Part shown: positions 1 through 6,326 of the stretch, one piece after another | Numbering within the stretch: the stretch's first letter is position 1 | Layout: the number at the start of each line of letters is the position of its first letter | From: Candidatus Roizmanbacteria bacterium CG09_land_8_20_14_0_10_41_9 | GTDB taxonomy: Bacteria; Patescibacteriota; Microgenomatia; UBA1406; GWC2-37-13 | Direction of reading: 5' to 3' | NCBI GenBank assembly: GCA_002774185.1 | Contig: PEZG01000078.1 | Span: 1-6,655 of the forward strand | DNA: 6,655 nt | The notes under the pieces: generated by a model | Database searches by the model: none | The model's input: only the letters and a program-made list of their open reading frames with translations | What the model was told of the DNA's origin: nothing | Translations under genes and position numbers: made by a program

Positions 1-412
1 GTTGGGATGGAAACACTTCTGCCTTTTTGCTCAAGTTTACTAAGGCGAGCGCTTCTCCCACGGCTTGGGTAATATAAGCGGAAGGGAACGAGGCGATTTT
101 TAGACTAACTGCAACGTTCTCATATATATTTTTGTCGTTCAAGATTTTGAAATCCTGGAATATCATGCCTATTTTCTGACGTAGCTTTTCGACATCGTGG
201 AATTTTTTTGAACTGATATGGAAATCATTTACCATGATGGATCCGGACGTAAGGGGATACTCGTTGAGTATCAGTTTAAGGATTGTGGTTTTCCCAGCGC
301 CTGAAGGACCAACGAGAAATACGAATTCATTATCCTTTATTTCAAAGGAAATTTCCTCCAATGCTACATTTCCCAAAGGAAACTTTTTTGTTACTTTTTC
401 AAAAGTGATCAT
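1..412 (-). CDS. ftsE: Cell division ABC transporter ATP-binding protein FtsE (5' part, cut by window edge)
   Basis: The 137 visible codons encode the N-terminal half of an ABC ATPase. Walker A is GPSGAGKT (residues 35-42), and the Q-loop reads MIFQDFKIL (83-91), the FQDF-L form typical of FtsE, followed by YENV (97-100). The frame is open to the edge and ends at FPSQ, exactly where FtsE proteins continue into the LSGGEQQR signature, so signature, Walker B and H-loop lie outside. In the known family, FtsE is a cytoplasmic ATPase that pairs with membrane protein FtsX and couples division to activation of peptidoglycan hydrolases; ftsX is therefore expected just beyond position 1. The ATG at 412 lies 20 bases after the upstream stop. 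No Shine-Dalgarno is visible (the preceding bases are AT-rich), so it probably relies on the upstream transcript. A different LolD-like transporter ATPase is possible, but the Q-loop context favours FtsE. Confidence 0.9.
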   Translation of the reverse strand, partial: MITFEKVTKKFPLGNVALEEISFEIKDNEFVFLVGPSGAGKTTILKLILNEYPLTSGSIMVNDFHISSKKFHDVEKLRQKIGMIFQDFKILNDKNIYENVAVSLKIASFPSAYITQAVGEALALVNLSKKAEVFPSQ

Positions 413-432
413 GATAAAATACGATTTGTTAG

Positions 433-882
433 TTACTGAAGCACCTCAACGAATCCGACATCCATCAGCCATCCGGCTTTCTCTCCGGTGAACGTTTGTC
501 CTGACACCCTTACTTTTTTTCCTACATACTCGGACAAGTCAACGGTTGTAGAGGTAAGGTATACGTTTTGCGATTCCCCTCCCGGACGCACCAGATGAAA
601 ATTTCCCTCTCCATCTATCCCTCCCTCGAGGAGTTTTCCCTCGGCATTGTCAGGAAATGTTTTCTTGTCCACGATCCCGACGCCTTTTTCCGAAGTTGTG
701 GATGTACTCTTAGAAGTCACACCGCCGGTTTTCTTTAACTTTGAAGCTCCGAATCCGATCAGTCCTCCTGCAATGATAGCAACGAAAAGAAAAAGAAGAA
801 CTTTCGATATAGGGTACGTGCTATCATTTGTATTTTCATCCACAGTATGAACAAAATCAGAATTTGTAGTAAAGTGTTTCAT
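433..882 (-). CDS. Single-pass membrane protein of unknown function with small extracytoplasmic beta-rich domain
   Basis: I cannot name this 149-aa protein. Residues 1-25 are polar and probably cytoplasmic. Residues 26-46 form one hydrophobic segment (VLLFLFVAIIAGGLIGFGA). Residues 47-75 are a Lys/Ser/Thr-rich linker (SKSTSTTSEKG). Residues 80-149 form a compact domain, with EGKLLEGGIDGEGNFHLVR, SQNVYLTSTTVDLSEYVGKKVRVSG and a closing GWLMDVGFVEVL. The alternating strands and the YVGKKVRVSG turn suggest a small OB-fold-like barrel; that is inference from pattern only. There is no lipobox, no cysteine and no catalytic motif. It lies between prfB and ftsE, so it may be an envelope protein co-expressed with FtsEX. 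The ATG is preceded directly by GAAGGT, and a weak promoter ends 7 bases upstream. The reading frame is well supported by composition and by tight packing with its neighbours; the function is unknown. Confidence 0.82.
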   Translation of the reverse strand: MKHFTTNSDFVHTVDENTNDSTYPISKVLLFLFVAIIAGGLIGFGASKLKKTGGVTSKSTSTTSEKGVGIVDKKTFPDNAEGKLLEGGIDGEGNFHLVRPGGESQNVYLTSTTVDLSEYVGKKVRVSGQTFTGEKAGWLMDVGFVEVLQ

Positions 883-889
883 ACCTTCA

Positions 890-918
890 AGAATAGCAAC
901 TGTATTTAGAAATTACAA
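890..918 (-). promoter_or_regulatory. Possible internal sigma-70 promoter for the 149-aa membrane protein gene
   Basis: On the minus strand TTGTAA (918-913) and TATTCT (895-890) are 17 bases apart; each matches 4 of 6 consensus positions. The expected start point falls at about 883, immediately before the ATG at 882, giving a leaderless mRNA. The spacing and position match the stronger promoters in this window, but the hexamers are weak, and the gene could simply be transcribed from upstream. Confidence 0.35.
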
Positions 919-919
919 G

Positions 920-1930
920 TTATTTGGGTTGTCTCAGGTAAGCCTCGATGAATCCTTCAATCTCTCCATCAAGAACTTTTTCCGCTCGGGTTTCCTCATA
1001 GTTTGTCCTCAAATCCTTGACGAGTTTATAAGGATGGAGTACATATGATCTGATTTGAAGGCCCCATGAGGCCATTTTATTTTTTTTGAAAGATTCCATG
1101 GTTTTTTCCCTTTCAGACTCCTGGATTTGCCATAGTTTTGCACGCAGGATCTTCAAAGCATTTTCCCGATTTTGTCTTTGTTCTCTTTCCGTCTGGCACG
1201 AGACAACGATGCCTGTTGGTTTATGGGTGAGGCGGACTGCGGTTGCGACCTTATTCACGTTTTGACCCCCGTGTCCTCCGCTTCGATAGAACTGCCAGTC
1301 AAGTTCTTCGTTTTTAATTTCAACATCCTTTTCCTGAATCATGGGAAGCACCTCAACCAGGCAGAACGAAGTCTGTCGCAATTTGTCTGCGTTAAAAGGG
1401 GATTGGCGTACCAGTCTATGGACGCCTGCCTCGGATCTCAAATATCCATACGCGTAGGGACCGTATACATTCAACACGACACTTTTTATCCCAGCCTCAT
1501 CTCCGCCAACTCGGTCAATTTCCTCATGTTGCCAGCCTTTTTTTTCAAAATAGCGCGTGTACATGCGAAGAAGCATCTGCGTCCAATCCATGGCTTCCGT
1601 CCCTCCCTGTCCGGCGTGGATTGCAAAGATTGCATCTCCACTGTCATGGGGTCCGGACAAAAAAAGGAGAATTTCATATTTTTTAATGAGTTTTTTTGCT
1701 TCCTGAAGATCTTCTTCGAAGAGGATCTGCATGAGTTCGACTTCCTCGATCTCTTTTTTTAAAGCGGTTATTTTTTTCAACACCTCTGTCGCATGTTTGT
1801 TATCTTGCCAAAAAGAAGAGTCATACGTTTTTTGTTCCAGTTGGGAGAGCTGAGCTCTCTTTACATTAAGATTAATCGTGTCAAGGATATTCTGGAGTTT
1901 CTTCCCAAGCTCTTTTCTCTCTTCTTCCAT
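920..1930 (-). CDS. prfB: Peptide chain release factor 2 (RF2)
   Basis: This 336-aa class I release factor ends translation at UGA and UAA by triggering hydrolysis of peptidyl-tRNA on the ribosome. The catalytic loop is SGGHGGQNVNKV, with GGQ at residues 221-223. The stop-codon selectivity motif is SPF (177-179, in HRLVRQSPFNADKLRQTSF), which marks RF2 rather than RF1 (PxT). Residues 1-90 form the coiled N-terminal domain, followed by the HAGQGGTEAMDW segment and the C-terminal IRSYVLHPYKLVKDLRT block. It is slightly shorter than E. coli RF2 (365 aa), mostly at the N terminus. The gene is one uninterrupted frame: no CTTTGA programmed frameshift site occurs where E. coli has it. The ATG is 5 bases after the stop of the upstream gene, which suggests translational coupling; GAAGGT abuts the ATG, too close for a standard ribosome binding site. 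A functional RF2 implies that UGA is a true stop here. Confidence 0.97.
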   Translation of the reverse strand: MEEERKELGKKLQNILDTINLNVKRAQLSQLEQKTYDSSFWQDNKHATEVLKKITALKKEIEEVELMQILFEEDLQEAKKLIKKYEILLFLSGPHDSGDAIFAIHAGQGGTEAMDWTQMLLRMYTRYFEKKGWQHEEIDRVGGDEAGIKSVVLNVYGPYAYGYLRSEAGVHRLVRQSPFNADKLRQTSFCLVEVLPMIQEKDVEIKNEELDWQFYRSGGHGGQNVNKVATAVRLTHKPTGIVVSCQTEREQRQNRENALKILRAKLWQIQESEREKTMESFKKNKMASWGLQIRSYVLHPYKLVKDLRTNYEETRAEKVLDGEIEGFIEAYLRQPK

Positions 1931-1935
1931 ACCTT

Positions 1936-3378
1936 CTACTTGAAATCTTTTCCAATGATAATGACGACGTCCGCTACTTCATCCTCTCCAAGAACTCCTT
2001 TTTTTATGGTTTTCGTATATTCGCTTAAATCGTCCTGAAGAATATTAGCTAAGCTGGGTAGGTCTTTTTTTGCATTGATTTCTGTTTGCTCATAGTCAAA
2101 CGTTTCCGCATTCCCCGTTAATATTTCCTGATACCCTTGGTTTTTCAGAATATCCTTCACTTCACTTGCTTTTCCTGCGGTCCCCGACCCATTGAGGATC
2201 TTGATTTTTACCTCTTCTTTCTTCACAGAGAGGGTGGGAGTTGGAGTGGGGGGAGGAAGGGTGGGGATTGGTGTGGCGGTGGGTTCAAATTTTTTCAGGA
2301 TGGAGTTTACATTGAGTTGCGTTCTGGAAAGAACCGAAAACACCAGGAATGACAGCGAAAAAGAAGCAATGAAAAGCATAATTTCTTTTCCCGGAAGAGA
2401 GACTTTTGGTAATCGGGCAGACCCTTTGGACTGCTTTCCGAAGTCCCTTTTCAGAACCATGAAGTGTTTATTCTCTTGGTTAAAGATAAATGCTCCGAAA
2501 CAGACATCAAACTGCAGAATGGAGAGATTCGTCTTTGGGTCCACGACGAGTTGTTTTACATATTCCTGATAAAAATTGGGGATAATTCTTTTGAGGGGAT
2601 TTGTCCACACGCCGACGGATTTGGTGAACGTATCTTGCCGAATGTGTTCCGAATCATGCCCTGACAGGATGATTCGGTTAAGCTTATGTTTTTGCTCTTC
2701 AAAATCAAGTACTTTTTTTTTCAACAATTCCTCAACGGTTTCTCCATTTTTCACTTCATGAGTCCACCGTTCCGGCTTGATAAGACCGAAGGAGTCGAAT
2801 ACATAGCCGCTCAGCTGTTTTTTATCGTAATCCACATAAAAAATGGTTTCCTTCTTTTCCTTTCTCAAGGTTTTTTCAAATAATTTAAAGTACGCAAGCG
2901 TGTCGGGAAGAAGTTTATGGATTTTCAAATCCAGAAGAGCAAATGATTTTTTATACCCATTCAGAGATTCTTTATCCAGGGCAAAAAACGTTATTACTTT
3001 TTGACCCTCATGTTCTTTTACAAAATAGTCCCCATAGCAGGATTCAAGTTCGACCGGAAAAATGGATCGCGCCTTGTCCTTAATGAAAGACTGGAGAGCT
3101 GATGGAGCAATATCAGCGGGAATGTCCGCTCTGAGGAAATGAAAGGACTCCTGGGGAAGGATAAGAAAAATTTCTCTTTCTTTGATGGGGGATTTGGCCG
3201 CTAAGGTGAACGCTTCCTTGATCGCGGAGGCCATGACGTCGGAATTTGCGACTCTTCCTTTATCCAGTAAGGTAACCTCATGATTTTTTTCGAAGAAAAA
3301 CGTTTCCTGCTGCCCAAAGAGATTTTTTTTTAGATACAAAAGCTTTATTCGATTTTTATCAAGGAAAAGATATACCAT
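1936..3378 (-). CDS. Membrane protein with PilM/GspL-like actin-fold N-terminus and C-terminal LytR_C domain
   Basis: The 480-aa protein has four visible parts. Residues 1-325 resemble the actin-fold of PilM/GspL proteins: ILPQESFHFLRADIPA (73-88), then FIKDKARSIFPVELESCYGDY, a repeat of the fold opening at IFYVDYDKKQLSGYV (179-193), and RIILSGHDSEHI (235-246). Residues 331-351 form one transmembrane helix after a basic stretch, so the N-terminal part should be cytoplasmic. Residues 366-384 are a Pro/Thr linker (TATPIPTLPPPTPTPTL). Residues 388-479 match the LytR_C pattern: VKIKILNGSGTAGKASEV, then a DYEQTEIN strand and a final ADVVIIIGKDF. The family PilM/GspL proteins are inner-membrane assembly platforms of type IV pili or type II secretion; LytR_C domains are found outside the membrane in envelope proteins. 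The nucleotide-binding motifs look degenerate, so ATPase activity is doubtful. It is the first gene of the leftward operon, followed by prfB after 5 bases. Domain assignment is by eye; exact function is unknown. Confidence 0.85.
   Translation of the reverse strand: MVYLFLDKNRIKLLYLKKNLFGQQETFFFEKNHEVTLLDKGRVANSDVMASAIKEAFTLAAKSPIKEREIFLILPQESFHFLRADIPADIAPSALQSFIKDKARSIFPVELESCYGDYFVKEHEGQKVITFFALDKESLNGYKKSFALLDLKIHKLLPDTLAYFKLFEKTLRKEKKETIFYVDYDKKQLSGYVFDSFGLIKPERWTHEVKNGETVEELLKKKVLDFEEQKHKLNRIILSGHDSEHIRQDTFTKSVGVWTNPLKRIIPNFYQEYVKQLVVDPKTNLSILQFDVCFGAFIFNQENKHFMVLKRDFGKQSKGSARLPKVSLPGKEIMLFIASFSLSFLVFSVLSRTQLNVNSILKKFEPTATPIPTLPPPTPTPTLSVKKEEVKIKILNGSGTAGKASEVKDILKNQGYQEILTGNAETFDYEQTEINAKKDLPSLANILQDDLSEYTKTIKKGVLGEDEVADVVIIIGKDFK
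2232..2266 (+). other. G-rich tract with G-quadruplex potential
   Basis: The plus strand carries four or more runs of three to six G with short loops: GGG at 2232-2234 and 2236-2238, GGGGGG at 2248-2253, GGG at 2259-2261 and GGGG at 2263-2266, with another GGG at 2281-2283. It lies opposite the proline codons of the linker in the actin-fold/LytR_C gene, so G-richness is on the template strand for that gene. The coding constraint (CCN and ACN codons) may be the whole explanation. A structural role is unproven. Confidence 0.5.
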
Positions 3379-3386
3379 TGGTTTTT

Positions 3387-3416
3387 ATTATAATAAATAT
3401 GAGAAAGAAATGACAA
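3387..3416 (-). promoter_or_regulatory. Sigma-70 promoter of the leftward operon (actin-fold/LytR_C gene, prfB, ftsE)
   Basis: On the minus strand TTGTCA (3416-3411, 5 of 6 consensus matches) and a perfect TATAAT (3392-3387) are 18 bases apart. Only 8 bases separate the -10 box from the ATG at 3378, so transcription should begin about one or two bases before the start codon and the mRNA would be leaderless. No Shine-Dalgarno is present in those 8 bases, which agrees with this reading. Confidence 0.75.
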
Positions 3417-3434
3417 GAGTATATTCGGAGGAAC

Positions 3435-3443
3435 TGATACAAT
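3435..3443 (+). promoter_or_regulatory. Extended -10 promoter of dnaG-rpoD
   Basis: TGATACAAT is an extended -10 element (TGn plus TACAAT at 3438-3443). No good -35 hexamer sits 16-19 bases upstream; ATGACA at 3410-3415 would need a 22-base spacer. The extended -10 probably compensates. Nine bases separate it from the dnaG ATG at 3453, so the transcript should start within two or three bases of the ATG. The upstream part overlaps the -35 box of the divergent promoter. Confidence 0.65.
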
Positions 3444-3452
3444 ACAGAAGCT

Positions 3453-5225
3453 ATGGAAAACCAGATTAACGAAATTAAAAGTAAAATTGACATCGTTGAA
3501 TTTTTGGGGAATTTCATCTCTCTTAAAAAGGCCGGCCGCAACTTCAAAAGCGTTTGTCCTTTTCATCAGGAAAAAACCCCCTCCTTTGTAGTTTCGCCGG
3601 AAAGACAGATTTGGCATTGTTTTGGAGCCTGTCAAGAAGGAGGAGATATCATAAGGTTTTTGATGAAGTGGGAAAATATTACCTTTTACGAAGCTCTTAG
3701 GGAGTTGGCGGAAAAAGCAGGCGTTCCCTTGGCGCGTGTGAGCGTACAGGATGCATCTTGGAAAAGGAAAGAGAGACTCATGCGGATGAATTTATTAGCC
3801 GCAGACTTTTTCCACTACATCCTCATGAAGACTCCTTTTGGAAAGACCTGTCGGGAGTATTTAAAAACGAGAGAGATACATGATAAAATTGCAAAGACTT
3901 TTCAATTGGGATACGCCCCTCAGTCATGGGATTCCCTTCTTAAATTCCTCGTGAAAAAGAAATTCACCTCCTCTGAGTTGTTGGAGGCAGGATTGGTGAC
4001 CCGAGGGGAAAAAGGCGGTGTGTATGATCGTTTTAGGGGAAGACTCATGTTTCCTCTAAAGGATGTTCGAGGAAACATTGTGGGATTTTCAGGGCGAGTT
4101 CTCACTTCAGGGAGTGACGCTGCAAAGTATGTAAATTCACCCGAGACCCTTTTGTATCACAAGCGTGAAACCCTCTATGGGATGCATCTTGCAAAAGAAG
4201 CAATTCGCAGAGAGAAAAATGTCATATTGGTTGAGGGAGAATTTGACATGATCTCCCCATTCCAACACGGTATCGAGAACATCGTTGCAATAAAAGGTTC
4301 AGCGGTTACCCGGGAGCAGTTCATGCTCATCAAACGGTATACCGCCAGTATCACGCTCGCCCTGGACGCAGATACAGCGGGAATAGAGGCGATGAAACGA
4401 GGGATTGAAGAGTCGGAAGAGTTGGATCTTGAGGTAGGAGTCGTAAGCTTTGATTTTGCAAAAGATCCGGATGAGGCCGTGCGCAAAGACGAACAGAAGT
4501 TCAAAAAAGCTATATCAAAGCCCATCCCCATTTACGATTTCCTGATAGATGTCGCGGCCAAACAGTATCCGATGGATGACCCTTTTCATAAGAAAAAAAT
4601 AGGAGACGAGGTCATTCCGTTTATCGCGCGGATCAGAAATCCTATCGTACAGTCCTACTATGTAAAAAAGCTTTCCCATTTATTGGATGTCAGTGAGTCG
4701 AGCGTTGAAAAATTGATGAGACAGTCGAAATTCAGGAAGGTGAAAGAGCGGATTTCACCCATCATCCTGAAAACAGATTCCAAACAGCGGGAATTGGTAC
4801 TGCAGACCTATGTACTCAGTATGCTATTTCAAAGCAACGATCCCTATACTCAGATGGGGAAATTGTTCGGCCCGATACTCTCTATTTCTGATTTTTCCAT
4901 TGTTTCCTATCAGAAAATTCTTGAGGCATTCAACGCTTTTCAAAAGAAATTTCCCAAGAAATACGATACGAATTCTTTTGTGGCAACCCTTCCCAGTGAA
5001 TTGAAATCCACATTCGACGAGATCTATCTTTTTGCAGCAAACGAACAGGAGTTCGAGAGTGAGCATATAGAAAAATTGGCGCTTGAGTTAAGACGATTTT
5101 CCCTGAAACGGGCTCTCCAGGAAATTCTTTCTTGTGAAGACCAGAAAAAAGGGGATATGCAGGATAAACTTTTGGAACTATCCGATGCGTTAAAAAAGGT
5201 GGAAAAAAACCTTAATTCGTTATAG
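3453..5225 (+). CDS. dnaG: DNA primase DnaG
   Basis: This 590-aa primase makes the RNA primers for chromosome replication at the fork, where the family acts with the replicative helicase. The N-terminal CHC2 zinc domain shows CPFHQEKTPSF (35-45) and WHCFGACQEGGD (54-65), giving ligands C35, H38, C56 and C60. The catalytic core has YDRFRGRLMFPLKDVRGNIV followed by GFSGR (191-215) and KYVNSPETLLYHKRETLYG (225-243). The TOPRIM metal site is EGEFD (261-265), then LALDADTAG (302-310, D305 and D307) and DPDEA (338-342). The C-terminal part (about 436-590) is weakly conserved and would be the helicase-interaction region. The second cysteine pair is spaced C-x3-C rather than the common C-x2-C. The start is fixed by an in-frame stop at 3435 and by promoter position. 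There is no usable Shine-Dalgarno: GGAGGA at 3427-3432 is about 20 bases away and upstream of the -10 box. rpoD follows after 9 bases. Confidence 0.97.
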   Translation: MENQINEIKSKIDIVEFLGNFISLKKAGRNFKSVCPFHQEKTPSFVVSPERQIWHCFGACQEGGDIIRFLMKWENITFYEALRELAEKAGVPLARVSVQDASWKRKERLMRMNLLAADFFHYILMKTPFGKTCREYLKTREIHDKIAKTFQLGYAPQSWDSLLKFLVKKKFTSSELLEAGLVTRGEKGGVYDRFRGRLMFPLKDVRGNIVGFSGRVLTSGSDAAKYVNSPETLLYHKRETLYGMHLAKEAIRREKNVILVEGEFDMISPFQHGIENIVAIKGSAVTREQFMLIKRYTASITLALDADTAGIEAMKRGIEESEELDLEVGVVSFDFAKDPDEAVRKDEQKFKKAISKPIPIYDFLIDVAAKQYPMDDPFHKKKIGDEVIPFIARIRNPIVQSYYVKKLSHLLDVSESSVEKLMRQSKFRKVKERISPIILKTDSKQRELVLQTYVLSMLFQSNDPYTQMGKLFGPILSISDFSIVSYQKILEAFNAFQKKFPKKYDTNSFVATLPSELKSTFDEIYLFAANEQEFESEHIEKLALELRRFSLKRALQEILSCEDQKKGDMQDKLLELSDALKKVEKNLNSL

Positions 5226-5228
5226 AAT
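5223..5228 (+). promoter_or_regulatory. Weak -10-like box just before rpoD
   Basis: TAGAAT (5 of 6 matches to TATAAT) overlaps the dnaG stop codon and ends 6 bases before the rpoD ATG. There is no -35 hexamer at the right distance and no TGn extension. An internal promoter would give rpoD a leaderless message of its own, but the box may be chance. The only ribosome-binding hint is GGA at 5229-5231, three bases from the ATG. Confidence 0.2.
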
Positions 5229-5234
5229 GGACCT

Positions 5235-6326
5235 ATGAAAAAACAGCGATTCCCCAAAACGTTAAAAGAATTACTGCGGCAAGGTGAAGAAGACGGATTC
5301 CTAGTGCAGGACGACATTTTTTTCATCTATCCTAATCCAGAAAAACACATAGGTGAGATTGATGATTTTTTTGATGGTGCCCTCCGGATGGGAATTGACA
5401 TATTTGAGACTGTTTCGACAAGAGAGGAAAGCGATGCGAGAAAGTCAGCTGAGGAGATGGAAAAGGAACTGGAACAGCTTGTCGTTTTGAAACACGGAGA
5501 GTCGCTGGATCCCATTAAGATGTATCTGAAAGAAATTGGTAAGACTCCCCTTTTAACATTTGATCAGGAAATCAGTCTCGCAAAAAAATATGAAAAAGGG
5601 AGCGATGACGCAAAATCTGCGCTGATAAAAGCCAACCTGCGTCTCGTAGTTTCCATCGCGAAGAAATATCTGGGAAGAAAACTATCGTTTCTCGATCTGA
5701 TTCAGGAAGGGAATAAGGGGCTTATCCGAGGGGTTGAAAAATACGATTGGAGAAGAGGGTATAAATTTTCCACATATGCCACATGGTGGATCCGCCAGGC
5801 GATAACGCGCGCTATTGCGGATCAGTCGCGCACCATCCGTATCCCCGTTCACATGGTGGATCGCATTAACCGCTATTACAAGACCCAAAGGCGCCTAGTA
5901 CAGAAACTGGGAAGAGAGCCGTTAACAAAAGAAATTGCCAAGGAAATGCTGATGACCGTGGAAGAGGTGGAAAATCTGATGAAGATTTCCCAGCAGCCAA
6001 AGTCCCTCTCCACTCCGGTCGGAGATGACAAAGAGGCGACTCTGGAACAGTTTGTCGCGGATATTAACCAGCTGACTTTGTATGACAAGGTTTCCCGTGA
6101 ACTTTTAAAAGATGCGTTGGGAAAAGTACTCGATACCCTGTCGCCTCGAGAAAAAAAAGTTCTCATCATGCGCTTTGGATTGGAGGATGGGAAACCGAAA
6201 ACTTTGGAAGAGGTCGGCCGGGAATTCCGGGTGACCCGTGAGAGAATCCGGCAGATTGAGGCAAAGGCAATCCGCAAGCTCAAACACCCGACCCGCGCAC
6301 GCAAACTCCGTGACTTTTTGGAGTGA
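5235..6326 (+). CDS. rpoD: Housekeeping RNA polymerase sigma factor RpoD/SigA
   Basis: The 363-aa protein is a primary sigma-70 that directs RNA polymerase to most promoters. Residues 3-60 resemble a short, acidic region 1.1 (LKELLRQGEEDGFLVQDDI). Region 1.2 begins DPIKMYLKEIG (92-102). Region 2 shows NLRLVVSIAKKYLGRKLSF (134-152), DLIQEGNKGL and GYKFSTYATWWIRQAITRAI (175-194); Q188 and T191 correspond to the residues that read the -10 box. Region 3 follows from RTIRIPVHMVDRIN. Region 4 contains TLSPREKKVLIMRFGL (301-316) and the helix-turn-helix VTRERIRQIEAKAIRKLKHP (333-352), with the R-E pair that contacts the -35 box. Its length is close to SigA of Gram-positive bacteria and it lacks the large insertion of E. 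coli RpoD. Placement 9 bases after dnaG repeats the macromolecular synthesis operon. It ends in TGA, followed by further in-frame TGA and TAG codons. The start at 5235 gives a natural region 1.1. Confidence 0.97.
   Translation: MKKQRFPKTLKELLRQGEEDGFLVQDDIFFIYPNPEKHIGEIDDFFDGALRMGIDIFETVSTREESDARKSAEEMEKELEQLVVLKHGESLDPIKMYLKEIGKTPLLTFDQEISLAKKYEKGSDDAKSALIKANLRLVVSIAKKYLGRKLSFLDLIQEGNKGLIRGVEKYDWRRGYKFSTYATWWIRQAITRAIADQSRTIRIPVHMVDRINRYYKTQRRLVQKLGREPLTKEIAKEMLMTVEEVENLMKISQQPKSLSTPVGDDKEATLEQFVADINQLTLYDKVSRELLKDALGKVLDTLSPREKKVLIMRFGLEDGKPKTLEEVGREFRVTRERIRQIEAKAIRKLKHPTRARKLRDFLE

Noticed and set aside
1172..1762. 196-codon open frame on the plus strand
   Set aside because: It is antisense to prfB, whose GGQ and SPF motifs are unambiguous; the plus-strand protein has no recognisable domain and no ribosome binding site.
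3427..3432. GGAGGA as Shine-Dalgarno for dnaG
   Set aside because: It is about 20 bases from the ATG and upstream of the -10 box, so it would not be in the transcript; an in-frame stop at 3435 also excludes an earlier start.
4175..4531. 118-codon open frame on the minus strand
   Set aside because: It lies opposite the TOPRIM core of dnaG and has low-complexity Ser-rich sequence without signals for expression.
5876..6304. 142-codon open frame on the minus strand
   Set aside because: It is antisense to regions 3 and 4 of rpoD. Its serine/arginine-rich composition is typical of an antisense shadow.
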